Shown: positions 20,391 to 28,612 of the stretch, piece after piece
Position numbering within the stretch: position 1 is the stretch's first letter
Layout: the number at the start of each line of letters is the position of its first letter
DNA from: Lysinibacillus sp. BPa_S21
GTDB lineage: Bacteria; Bacillota; Bacilli; Bacillales_A; Planococcaceae
Length of the DNA: 63,457 nucleotides
Assembly: GCF_023337795.1 (NCBI RefSeq)
Contig: NZ_JALIRS010000017.1
Span: 1 to 63,457, forward strand
Direction: 5' to 3'
Notes under the pieces: generated by a model
What the model was told of the DNA's origin: nothing
Database searches by the model: none
What the model saw: the letters and a program-made list of their open reading frames with translations, nothing else
Made by a program: the position numbers and the translations under genes

Positions 20391-22040
20391 TTGAAAAATA
20401 AAGCGATATCGACTTTTATGGCAACAGCTATTACGGCAACCTTAGTTCTGCCAGTTGCATCTGTTCACGCTGCTTCTAATGATTCGTCTTTAAACCACTC
20501 AATTCAAATTGATGGGCAGGTAGCTGCAGCCAAAGCAAAGGGACAAACCGTTACCATTAACAATATCACTAAAGATAAAGTACGTACATCCAACGGCCAA
20601 TTTAAAATCAGTCAGTCGCTGAAGCCACTCTTAAAGACATCAAATAGCACTGTATTGGCAAATGCCGAAGCTACTATAGTCGTAAAGAACGGTGAGATTA
20701 CAAGTATTACGTCACTAACACTTACTAAATCTGGTACGAACAATAAAGCGATGTATTTTGATGGCGGTGACGCACAAATTGACGGAAGCCTAACTGTAAA
20801 TGCGGATTATGTAAAAGTTCAAAATGTAACTATTAAAGATGAACTGATTGTAACAAATCGTGTGAAGAAGGCAATTACAATTGATAACGTTGCTATCGGG
20901 GATACAATCACGTTTAAACCTTTAATGGCGAGAAATATTAAGTGGTTAAATGTTTCCCTAAAAGATATTAAATCTCCAAACATTAACATGGAGCGTTCAA
21001 AAGTAAATGTGATTGCTGATAAAACTATTTCTAAAGTTGATGTAGTAGGTAAAGTTACAGCATTTGAAGTTATCGCTAATGTTGATAAGCTGACAATCGA
21101 TGTTGAGCAAGATTTTAGCCTTTATGGCGAAGGTAAAATTGAGCAAGTGATCGTTAAGCATGGAGCTAAGGTGGCATTAGATTCGGGCCATCTAATTAAC
21201 AAGGTGCAGATAGATGATAAAAAAGCCTCTGTAACATTACCTGTGGTGAATAAAACTGAGCTAAGTAATTTAGTAGCTACACCACCGTACGTGGCCGTAT
21301 CTATATACGGAAATGATGTTTTAACAACGGAAAAATGGACGACGCAGGCTGAACGTACAGCATTCGAATCTGCCGTAAGCAGCGCTAGAACGGTGGCTAA
21401 TAATTCTAACGCCACTCAGGAACAGGTAAATAACGCTATTACACAATACAGAAATGCATTAGCCGTTTATCAAGCCGCACAAAAAAATGGATCAAAATAT
21501 GGTTATGGCGATAGGGCTTCACTTCAATCGCTTATTAATTCTGTTCAATATGTAGCTGAATCCTGGGATGGTTTCAACGTCCCTTATGATATGCCTTGGA
21601 CAACGCCAACTGAGCGAAATGCTTTAGCTTCAGCTGTTTCATCAGCTCAATCAGTTGTGAATAATTACAGCTCTACTCAAAATGATATTGTCTATGCTAC
21701 AAATAATTTAAACAATGCTATCTGGACTTACAAAAATGCTTATAGGTATGGACCGCATGGGAATAATGTAGATAAATCTAGCCTATCATCTCTTATTAAT
21801 TCTATCTCTATTTATGAATACGTAGAAGTTTCTTATACAGGAAACGGAACTGATGTTGAAACTACCAAAAAATGGACAACACTGAGTGAAAGACGTCTCC
21901 TAGAAGACGCTGTTCAACAAGCTAAAGTGGTAGAAAGTGATCCTTATGCGTATCAATACCAAATTACAAATGCGACTAACGATTTATCTACCGCTTTAAT
22001 CAGGTATCGAAATGCATCATATCCAGGTTTAAAAAATTAA
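20391..22040 (+). CDS. Secreted protein: S-layer-protein-related beta module plus three helical FIVAR-like repeats
   Basis: The start is taken at TTG 20391, 7 bp after GGAGTG, giving 549 residues that begin with a clear signal peptide (KNKAISTFMATAITATLVLP, cleavage after VHAA). Residues of about 60-280 match a module in the large SLH protein at 36214-40581: SLTLTKSGTNNKAMYFDGG against KLTLNASGTKSRFLEFDGN, and KVDVVGKVTAFEV against RVDIIGNVREFEI, followed by LYGEGKI against IYGTGNI. Three repeats of about 70-80 residues follow, each starting WTTxxER. They look like FIVAR-type helical repeats. No SLH, LPXTG or transmembrane anchor is seen, so it may be released or held by other wall components. 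Confidence 0.8.
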   Translation: MKNKAISTFMATAITATLVLPVASVHAASNDSSLNHSIQIDGQVAAAKAKGQTVTINNITKDKVRTSNGQFKISQSLKPLLKTSNSTVLANAEATIVVKNGEITSITSLTLTKSGTNNKAMYFDGGDAQIDGSLTVNADYVKVQNVTIKDELIVTNRVKKAITIDNVAIGDTITFKPLMARNIKWLNVSLKDIKSPNINMERSKVNVIADKTISKVDVVGKVTAFEVIANVDKLTIDVEQDFSLYGEGKIEQVIVKHGAKVALDSGHLINKVQIDDKKASVTLPVVNKTELSNLVATPPYVAVSIYGNDVLTTEKWTTQAERTAFESAVSSARTVANNSNATQEQVNNAITQYRNALAVYQAAQKNGSKYGYGDRASLQSLINSVQYVAESWDGFNVPYDMPWTTPTERNALASAVSSAQSVVNNYSSTQNDIVYATNNLNNAIWTYKNAYRYGPHGNNVDKSSLSSLINSISIYEYVEVSYTGNGTDVETTKKWTTLSERRLLEDAVQQAKVVESDPYAYQYQITNATNDLSTALIRYRNASYPGLKN

Positions 22041-22044
22041 CTAA

Positions 22045-22077
22045 AAAAGGACTCTGCGCCGAGCAGAGTCCTTTTTT
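22045..22077 (+). terminator. Terminator of the secreted protein gene
   Basis: GGACTCTGC (22049-22057) pairs perfectly with GCAGAGTCC (22063-22071) around a 5-nt loop and is followed by a T-run. It is preceded by A's, so it may act in both directions. Confidence 0.92.
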
Positions 22078-22210
22078 ATCTCAAATAAAAATTACATCTA
22101 ACTCAAAACATCTACCGGTGCAATCGTACTTATTTTTCTCCAGTAGCCTGTTATTTCTTTTATACAAGTAATATTGCCTCTATAAAGTCAGAAAATCACT
22201 TAAAAGACTC

Positions 22211-22558
22211 TCAATAATTGCTTGGAGTATATATAACTTGATAATCGCGCACAGCAATATTGCGGAAGCCTACCATATTCATTAAAGTTTTAGCCAATGC
22301 ATGGTCAATAATATCGTTTTACTCAAGATACTTGAATGCTTCACGACTCGTTTTAGGCAAACCCAACTTTAAATCACTCACAATATGCATCGCCAAATCA
22401 ATACTTGCTTCACAGGCACGTTGGATATTTAAAATGATACTATCCTGCTTCGTAAAATCTTGCAAATTCTCTGGATTATCACCATACACCTCGTTGATAC
22501 GCTTCACACAGCGTTCAATTGTAGCAACCTTATTTAGAATAATATCATTATTCACCAT
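22211..22558 (-). pseudogene. hepT: HepT-like HEPN toxin, inactivated
   Basis: Reading starts at ATG 22558 (MVNNDIILNKVATIERC), 8 bp after a GAGAGGGG site, and overlaps the antitoxin gene by 11 bp. The frame stops at 22319-22321 after REAFKYLE, but the same frame continues as NDIIDHALAKTLMNMVGF, then RNIAVRDYQV, and stops again at 22211. That tail is the normal HepT C-terminus, where the RNxxxH ribonuclease motif should read RNIAVH. Here the His codon has become CGC (Arg). So the toxin has a premature stop, a mutated catalytic His and a shortened end. If expressed, the 79-residue product should be inactive as a nuclease. The antitoxin gene beside it is intact. Confidence 0.85.
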
Positions 22559-22961
22559 AGACACTACCCCTCTCTTCAATTGCCTTCAGAATGCCCGCAC
22601 GTTGTTCATTTAACGTCACGTACATGGATAGGGCCTTCATTCGTTCTTTCACAAAGGTGTTTTCATCTTGGCAATCAATGACCCTACCATTTGAAAAAAT
22701 TTGTGCTGCAAACACTGTATCAACCGTCTTCATATCGACTAAATCAACATCAATATTACAGACCTGTGCAATTTCTCCGGCTAATAGAAAACGTTCATAA
22801 CCTGAGAGCGATTTATCTGCAAAATACGCAATATCTAAATCACTATCTTCACGAATCAAACCCTGCGCATAAGAACCAAAAACAATAACAAATGCCGGAT
22901 CAACAGCCGAGGATAGGTTTTCAACAACTACCTTCTGCCAGTTTTGTTGCAAATTAAACAC
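22548..22961 (-). CDS. mntA: MntA-like nucleotidyltransferase antitoxin (HEPN/MNT type VII system)
   Basis: The 137-residue protein has the minimal nucleotidyltransferase signature GSYAQG-x8-DLD (about residues 29-45), with both Asp residues intact. In known pairs MntA adds AMP units to a Tyr near the HepT active site and neutralises the toxin. The start is placed at GTG 22961, five bases after AAGGAG; a GTG two codons earlier overlaps that site. It overlaps the broken hepT by 11 bp, the usual coupled arrangement. An antitoxin that outlives its toxin fits a decaying module. Confidence 0.85.
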   Translation of the reverse strand: MFNLQQNWQKVVVENLSSAVDPAFVIVFGSYAQGLIREDSDLDIAYFADKSLSGYERFLLAGEIAQVCNIDVDLVDMKTVDTVFAAQIFSNGRVIDCQDENTFVKERMKALSMYVTLNEQRAGILKAIEERGSVYGE

Positions 22962-23244
22962 CCCCACTCCTTCTTAAAAATATGATAACAAACTCTACCC
23001 TTCATACGATGGTTCTATCCCTCTCTATTAAAAAGCAACCTACTTCTGGTTCAAATTTTCAAAAGTACATAAGACACAAAGTATTAAAAAAATAGATAAC
23101 CAATCTTCCTATTCACCCAAATTATAGATAAAAAAACCCTAAGCTATGATAAAATTGGTTTATCAACATATATTAGGATATTCCCAACTAACCACGACTC
23201 TTTTCGGTAGGTAAATAATAAAGCACTAGGAGGTTCCCCATATT

Positions 23245-24549
23245 ATGAAAAACAAAAGAAAACTAGCCTTACTCGCCTTAGTTGCAGTCCCTTCACTCAT
23301 CTATACTGCACCTACAATGTCAGCTTCGGCTGCTGATATTACTGGACAGACAAAAGCTGCTTACATATACAATAATAATTATTACTACAACTCTAACGTT
23401 GCGAATGTTGTTCAGCTTATTTCAAATATTAATCATACAGCTGCTTCATTTCAAACATCTTTAGAAGCAGCTATCAAAGCCTACAATGCGTTAACTGAAA
23501 CAGAAAAAATGTATGTTACGAATTATGCAACGCTGTCAGACCATCAAATGACGAGAATTTCGTATCGCAAGCTCGCTGCACAAATTGAAGAAAAATTAGC
23601 TTCAGTAGATTCAACCTCTATTAATTACTATCAAAATGTTATGGAGACGAAAGATTGGTACAATACGTTAAATGCAGCACAAAAGACCTTTGTAAGTGCG
23701 GAATCACAAAAAATACTGACATCCTATATCACGCCAAATACATCTTTCGATAAAGTGGTCAACAAAATCCAAATGTTAAACTCTTCTCGCATTACCTTCC
23801 ATCAAGATGTAGCCAATGCTAGAGCTGAGCTTACTGCATTACGCAAATTTACAAACGTCTCTTTACCGGTTGGCGTTGAGCAGCTTTTATTAGATGCTGA
23901 ACAGCTTGTTGTGAAGGATAAGGCAGCAGCTAAGGAAGTGGAAAACGCCATTGCAGCTTTATCGCCTAAAACATCTACTGCCCAAGATGTACAAGCAGTG
24001 AAAACAGCCTTCGAAGCTTTAACGCCTGTGCAACAGCAGCTTGTCCCTAATGTCTGGACTTTAGTGGACTTTGTAAATGGGAAATATAAGCTACCGACTA
24101 CAGGGAATGGATCAAAAACGCCAATTTTATCGGATATAGCAGCCGTACCTGGTAAAATTACCGCTATGACTAGGAACAAAAATACCTATACAGCAAAAAT
24201 AAACGTGGCTGACTCGGAAATTAGTACAGAACGCTTCATTTTAACAACAAAATCTAATATGACAGTTATTATTCCACCGCTAGCAACTCTTCTTAATGAG
24301 GATACTGGTGTTATGGAAATTCAAATTACACGAAATTTGAATCGTATTACATTCAAAGCAACGTTAAATAACAAACCAGTTGAATTTGAAGCTAATATGG
24401 AAATCATTATCGATAATTTATCACCAAATGCCTCCATCGTTCGTACGTTTGACTTTGGCGATCGAGAGCCTGCTGATTACACAGTAGAAGGAAATCGTCA
24501 TTTCATTCAAACAAATACATCTGATTCATTCCAAATCGTTAGATACTAA
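23245..24549 (+). CDS. Secreted protein of unknown function, helical, no wall anchor
   Basis: The 434-residue protein starts with a classical signal peptide (KRKLALLALVAVPSLIYTAP, cleavage near SASAA). Residues of about 50-275 are predicted by eye to be mostly helical, with recurring segments such as AYNALTETEKMYV, WYNTLNAAQKTFV and AFEALTPVQQQLV. These look like three copies of a short helical repeat often found in surface proteins of bacilli. The C-terminal 140 residues look beta-rich. No SLH domain, LPXTG or enzyme motif is visible. It has a strong AGGAGG site and its own terminator. The function is unknown; a cell-envelope role is inference from export. Confidence 0.8.
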   Translation: MKNKRKLALLALVAVPSLIYTAPTMSASAADITGQTKAAYIYNNNYYYNSNVANVVQLISNINHTAASFQTSLEAAIKAYNALTETEKMYVTNYATLSDHQMTRISYRKLAAQIEEKLASVDSTSINYYQNVMETKDWYNTLNAAQKTFVSAESQKILTSYITPNTSFDKVVNKIQMLNSSRITFHQDVANARAELTALRKFTNVSLPVGVEQLLLDAEQLVVKDKAAAKEVENAIAALSPKTSTAQDVQAVKTAFEALTPVQQQLVPNVWTLVDFVNGKYKLPTTGNGSKTPILSDIAAVPGKITAMTRNKNTYTAKINVADSEISTERFILTTKSNMTVIIPPLATLLNEDTGVMEIQITRNLNRITFKATLNNKPVEFEANMEIIIDNLSPNASIVRTFDFGDREPADYTVEGNRHFIQTNTSDSFQIVRY

Positions 24550-24557
24550 CCTAATAA

Positions 24558-24605
24558 ACATAACCCTCTGCCAGTTATATTATTTGCAGAGGGTTATGTT
24601 TTTTT
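24558..24605 (+). terminator. Terminator of the secreted protein gene
   Basis: ACATAACCCTCTGC (24558-24571) pairs perfectly with GCAGAGGGTTATGT (24586-24599), followed by a T-run. This is a strong intrinsic terminator. Confidence 0.95.
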
Positions 24606-24976
24606 CAGCTTTGCTAGTTCTTCTATTATGCCTCGGCATAATTTACAACTGCAGCTGACCTACAAAAAATATCTGTTGAAAGACGTTAAAAATTTGATGG
24701 GCGCCTGTAACGAAATCTTACCTACATTAATAAATCATAAAGAGGGCCTTTTCAATCATTACATCAACAACTTCGCTCAGTTCCCTTTCCCAACATATCC
24801 GCCCAACATCTAATAAAGCAATGTGCCATTGTTCCCTTCTATAGTTTGCTTGAGTTTTTTAAAAAATTTTCAGAAAACCATTGACATTTGTCATAAAACA
24901 GGCATAATCATTAATAAAGTTTCCTTAGAGAAACATTATGAGATTCAGGAAATATTATTATAGAAAGGAATAAAAA
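24606..24976. other. Intergenic region before feoA
   Basis: The left part holds an open frame at 24628-24813 with no ribosome site and no recognisable protein. The right part is AT-rich and carries the feo promoter and Fur-like site. Confidence 0.5.
24881..24916 (+). promoter_or_regulatory. feo promoter with overlapping Fur-like box
   Basis: A perfect -35 TTGACA (24881-24886), a 16-bp spacer and CATAAT (24903-24908) form a sigma-A promoter. The -10 lies inside GCATAATCATTAATA (24902-24916), which matches the Fur consensus TGATAATnATTATCA at 10 of 14 defined positions. Binding there would block the promoter, so iron repression is likely. Confidence 0.6.
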
Positions 24977-25237
24977 ATGCGTATGGAAAAAACATTAAAA
25001 CCTCTGTCTGAATGCTCGTTTGGAGATTGCTTTTTAATAAAAGAAATAAACATTAAGGGTCCCTTAAGAAGAAGATTATTGGATTTAGGCTTTGTAAAAG
25101 AAGCAGAAATCTCTGTTCTTCGTAAAAGTCCTTTAGGAGATCCCGTTGCTTATCGTGTAAGCAATACGACGATTGCACTACGTCATGAAGAAAGCTCAAT
25201 GATTCTAGGCGAAATTGTTAGGGGGAATACAAAATGA
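24977..25237 (+). CDS. feoA: FeoA, ferrous iron transport SH3-like protein
   Basis: The 86-residue protein has the FeoA core: SFGDCFLIKEINIKG near the start, RRRLLDLGFVKEAEI (about 34-48), SPLGDPVAYRV and the ending LRHEESSMILGEIV. It is an SH3-like cytoplasmic partner of FeoB. Its stop overlaps the feoB start by four bases (ATGA). An AAAGGA site lies before the ATG. Confidence 0.93.
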   Translation: MRMEKTLKPLSECSFGDCFLIKEINIKGPLRRRLLDLGFVKEAEISVLRKSPLGDPVAYRVSNTTIALRHEESSMILGEIVRGNTK

Positions 25238-25959
25238 AAATAAATAGAATCGCTTTAGCAGGAAACCCAAACACGGGGAAAAGCACATTGTTTAATACAT
25301 TAACAGGATTGAGGCAGCATACTGGAAACTGGCCAGGGAAAACGGTTGTTCATGCAGAAGGATCTTTTGAACACAAAGGAGAGCAATATGTACTCGTGGA
25401 TTTACCCGGAACCTATTCTCTATTTTCCAATTCAGCCGATGAAGAAGTTGCCAGAGATTATATTGTTTTTGACCAACCAGATGCAACGATCGTTGTGCTT
25501 GATGCAACATCATTAGAGAGAAATTTAAATCTTGCGCTCCAAGTTTTAGAAATGACTAATAACGTCATCATTTGTATCAATTTAATCGATGAAGCTGAGA
25601 AAAAAGGTATTCGCATTGATGACAGGAGATTAGCCCGCGAGCTAGGGGTCCCAGTCGTAAAAATATCTGCAAGAAATAAAAAAGGTATTAATCGGCTGTT
25701 GGATACATTAAATCAGCTGGTGAATGGGTCAATTGTGACAACTCCGTATCGCATGAAATACTCGAAAGAAATAGAGGAAGCCATTACAAAGATACAATTG
25801 AAATTAGAAGGTTATTTTGATGAAAAATACCCATCAAGATGGGTTGCCCTTCGCTTACTTGACGGTGATGAGGAATTGATCTTAAAACTGCAAAATCATA
25901 AGAATAATAAACAGCACGAGGTGAGAACGAATGGAGTCCCAGTCAGTGTTAAATCATAA
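25234..25959 (+). CDS. feoB: FeoB, N-terminal GTPase half
   Basis: This 241-residue protein is the soluble G domain and regulatory helices of FeoB. G1 GNPNTGKST (about 10-18), G3 DLPGTYSL (about 56-63), the G4 position NLID and a G5 SARN are all visible. It ends where the membrane part would begin. The membrane half follows in another frame, overlapping by 29 bp, with its own GAGGTGAG ribosome site. Two-gene FeoB is known among Firmicutes, so I read this as natural rather than a frameshift. Confidence 0.88.
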   Translation: MKINRIALAGNPNTGKSTLFNTLTGLRQHTGNWPGKTVVHAEGSFEHKGEQYVLVDLPGTYSLFSNSADEEVARDYIVFDQPDATIVVLDATSLERNLNLALQVLEMTNNVIICINLIDEAEKKGIRIDDRRLARELGVPVVKISARNKKGINRLLDTLNQLVNGSIVTTPYRMKYSKEIEEAITKIQLKLEGYFDEKYPSRWVALRLLDGDEELILKLQNHKNNKQHEVRTNGVPVSVKS

Positions 25960-27325
25960 TTCACTTAAGGCTATTTTAGCTGAAGTGAACGAAGTTTCGA
26001 ATGAGGATATTCGAGATGAAATCGTTAGTGATATTTATATTAAAAGCAAATCTTTATGTAAAAAGGTAGTATCACAGCAGCCTGCAATGTACCGATCTGA
26101 TAAATTAGATGAAATTTTCACATCCCGTATTTGGGGATTCCCTATTATGCTTATCTTGCTAGGGGCTGTCTTTTATATTACTATTGCTGGCGCAAACTTA
26201 CCATCTGATATGTTAGCAAACTTATTTGGCTACCTAGAGGGGAAGCTAACCATTCTTTTTGAAGCAATGCACGCACCAGAATGGCTACACGGTATTTTAA
26301 TTCTTGGACTATTTAGAGGTACCGGTTGGGTTATTAGTGTTATGCTACCGCCAATGGCTATATTCTTCCCTATGTTCGCTCTATTAGAAAACTACGGTTA
26401 CCTACCTCGAGTAGCCTTTAATATGGATCGTTTATTCAAACGAGCTGGTGGACACGGGAAACAATCATTAACAATGGCAATGGGCTTTGGCTGTAATGCG
26501 GCTGCTATCATGTCTACGAGAATTATAGAATCTCCTCGTGAACGAATGTTAGCCATTTTAACAAACAATTTTGTCCCTTGTAACGGGAGATGGCCAACAC
26601 TTATTTTATTAGCATCCTTATTTATGGTAACTGGTTTTTCAGGTGCAACAAGTACCCTCGTCACATCAGCCATTTTAATAGGATTTGTTATGTTGGGCGT
26701 CGTTGTGACATTAACTGTGTCATGGGTTCTTTCTAAAACAGCTTTAAAGGGTGTACCAACTCATTACACATTAGAGCTTCCACCATTCCGAAAACCAAAG
26801 TTCTGGAATACAATTTTAAGAGCAAGTATTGATAAAGCATGGTATGTATTAAAAAGAGCAGTTATCGTAGCTGCGCCTGCCTCAATTTTAACTTGGGTAT
26901 TCGCTAATATTTACGTTGGTGACACGAGTATTCTAATGCATTTTATTAACTTTTTAGAGCCGTTTGGTCACGCTCTTGGTATGGATGGCTTTATTTTGGC
27001 TGCATTTATTCTTGGGCTACCAGCCAATGAAATTGTCATCCCTATCCTGATCATGGCGTATTTATCGCAAGGCGCTATGCTAGAAATCGAGGATTTATCG
27101 AAGCTAAAACAAGTGTTTATCGACCAAGGTTGGACTTGGTTAACAGCTTTAAATATGATGTTGTTCTCCCTGCTACACTTCCCGTGCGGAACGACTTTAG
27201 TCAATATTTATAAAGAAACAAAAAGTCCGAAGTGGACGTTTATGTCGTTTTTAATTCCAACTGTTATTGCTATTGGCGTAACATGGCTAACGGCGACAGT
27301 TGCTCGCGCGTTTGGTTGGGTTTAA
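25931..27325 (+). CDS. feoB: FeoB, C-terminal membrane half with two Gate domains
   Basis: The 464-residue protein has a soluble linker (about 1-60) and then the FeoB membrane core. It carries GFGCNAAAIMSTR (about 189-201), PCNGRWPTLIL (about 218-228), GLPANEIVIPIL (about 360-371) and HFPCGTTLVNI (about 418-428). These are the Gate domains and the conserved Cys region thought to line the ferrous iron path. Together with the G-domain half it makes 705 residues, the usual FeoB size. Start ATG 25931 follows GAGGTGAG. It ends just before a terminator. Confidence 0.88.
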   Translation: MESQSVLNHNSLKAILAEVNEVSNEDIRDEIVSDIYIKSKSLCKKVVSQQPAMYRSDKLDEIFTSRIWGFPIMLILLGAVFYITIAGANLPSDMLANLFGYLEGKLTILFEAMHAPEWLHGILILGLFRGTGWVISVMLPPMAIFFPMFALLENYGYLPRVAFNMDRLFKRAGGHGKQSLTMAMGFGCNAAAIMSTRIIESPRERMLAILTNNFVPCNGRWPTLILLASLFMVTGFSGATSTLVTSAILIGFVMLGVVVTLTVSWVLSKTALKGVPTHYTLELPPFRKPKFWNTILRASIDKAWYVLKRAVIVAAPASILTWVFANIYVGDTSILMHFINFLEPFGHALGMDGFILAAFILGLPANEIVIPILIMAYLSQGAMLEIEDLSKLKQVFIDQGWTWLTALNMMLFSLLHFPCGTTLVNIYKETKSPKWTFMSFLIPTVIAIGVTWLTATVARAFGWV

Positions 27326-27330
27326 TGATG

Positions 27331-27361
27331 GAGGGGGCTGTTTAAAAGCCCCTCTTTTTTT
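27331..27361 (+). terminator. Terminator of the feo operon
   Basis: GAGGGGGCT (27331-27339) pairs with AGCCCCTC (27347-27354) with one extra G, followed by eight T's. It lies 5 bp after the feoB stop. Confidence 0.92.
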
Positions 27362-27384
27362 ATTCTTTGAAAAAACTAAGGTAC

Positions 27385-28140
27385 TCAATAAATTAACTGG
27401 ACATTATTTGCTTTTAATTTCTCTATCCATTCTGTGGATGGTTTTTTGTCTGTTACAAGAACATCAATATTACTTAGATCAAATAGTTTTAAAAATGCCG
27501 CCTTATCAAATTTAGTGTGATCTACTAGTAAAAGATTGACCTTAGAATTTTTAAGCATAATTTTCTTTAATTCCGCTTCAGGTTCATTAGATTCCGTAAT
27601 ACCATGTTCAAGCGATATCCCCTTGCAGCTAAACACATGAATATCTGCAAAGTATCTATTAACAGTAGCTTCTGCAGCAGGACCAACTAGGGAAAGTGAT
27701 TTTTTTCGTAACTCCCCCCCAGTTGAAATAATTTGAAAGTGTGAATCGCTAAACTCATTTAATATTTTTATGGAATTAGTGATTAGCGTTAAATCTTGTT
27801 TATCATATAGTGCTTTGACCAATTCAAAAGCTGTTGAGCTAGGGTCAACCATTAATTTATCCCCATCTTTAATTAGGTGATGTATTTTTGAAACTATTGA
27901 TTTTTTAAATTCTATATTGAGAGATGTCCTCGTGCTAAAAGGTAAATCTTCTGAGCCATTCCGGTTTATTACAGCCCCTCCATAAGTTCTTGATACAATT
28001 CCCCTTTTATCTAATTTTTCAAGATCTCTTCTAATGGTTTCCTCTGTAACTGAAAATTTTTGACTTAGTTCAGAAACATAAACTTTCTTTTCGATTTGGA
28101 TTAAATCTATTATTTTTTGCAATCGTTCTTTTGGTAACAT
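27385..28140 (-). CDS. DeoR-family transcriptional regulator of the polyol/ketose island
   Basis: The frame is open to 28356, but ATG 28140 (MLPKERLQKIIDLI) is the start of a normal DeoR protein of 251 residues, with a GGGG ribosome site 7 bp upstream. The winged helix is VYVSELSQKFSVTEETIRRD (about 21-40), followed by the sugar-isomerase-like sensor domain with DPSSTAFELVKAL and STGGELRKKSL. These regulators usually respond to phosphorylated sugars. The inverted repeat at 30097-30142 in the divergent region is its likely operator, by inference. Confidence 0.88.
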   Translation of the reverse strand: MLPKERLQKIIDLIQIEKKVYVSELSQKFSVTEETIRRDLEKLDKRGIVSRTYGGAVINRNGSEDLPFSTRTSLNIEFKKSIVSKIHHLIKDGDKLMVDPSSTAFELVKALYDKQDLTLITNSIKILNEFSDSHFQIISTGGELRKKSLSLVGPAAEATVNRYFADIHVFSCKGISLEHGITESNEPEAELKKIMLKNSKVNLLLVDHTKFDKAAFLKLFDLSNIDVLVTDKKPSTEWIEKLKANNVQLIY

Positions 28141-28612
28141 AATAAATCCCCATTTTCCTTTTATTTTCTCCTTCAAAAATCGAGATGATAATTTCCAAGC
28201 AAAAGCGGAGGAAATATCTCGTTTTGATAAGATATTATTTTCCGTTAGAAAACTGATATTAAAAATTCGATTAGCTCTATAAATGCTATTGCCAATTCTC
28301 CGTCGGGAAGTAATATTTCCACTAGTACATATAATGTTTTTCGCTTTGTATAACATTGTACTTAGGAAAGAAGATAATTACAAAAATTAGTAACAGTAGT
28401 ATCGATCAGAAAATGAAGAGCTTAAAGCGAAAACTCATTATCGTGTTATTACCTAGATAACAATTACGATACGTGAATTTTCGCTTTTTTCAAAGTGTAT
28501 TCTCTTAAAACTATTCTATCTTTATTCTTCCGTAGATATTTTTGCTAATGATTCTCTCTATTAAACTGGGTAGAGGAAAACTCCTAGAGGAATATATTCT
28601 TGAACGGACTAA
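28141..28612. other. Intergenic region with a long imperfect hairpin
   Basis: These 472 bases separate the regulator from the kinase gene. A large imperfect hairpin spans 28424-28487: outer arms AAAGCGAAAA and TTTTCGCTTT, with further pairing inside. T's follow on the plus strand, and the U-tract on the minus strand is poor. It may end the kinase transcript or be a small structured element. The rest is AT-rich without a gene. Confidence 0.5.

Noticed and set aside
24628..24813. Plus-strand frame of 61 codons before feoA
   Set aside because: No ribosome site and no similarity that I can name.
25931..25959. Frameshift in feoB
   Set aside because: The second half has its own ribosome site and start, and two-gene FeoB exists in Firmicutes. 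I treat it as natural, with the test listed in the findings.
27385..28356. Longer DeoR protein starting at 28356
   Set aside because: The extra 72 residues look like translated intergenic DNA. ATG 28140 has a ribosome site and gives the standard family start.
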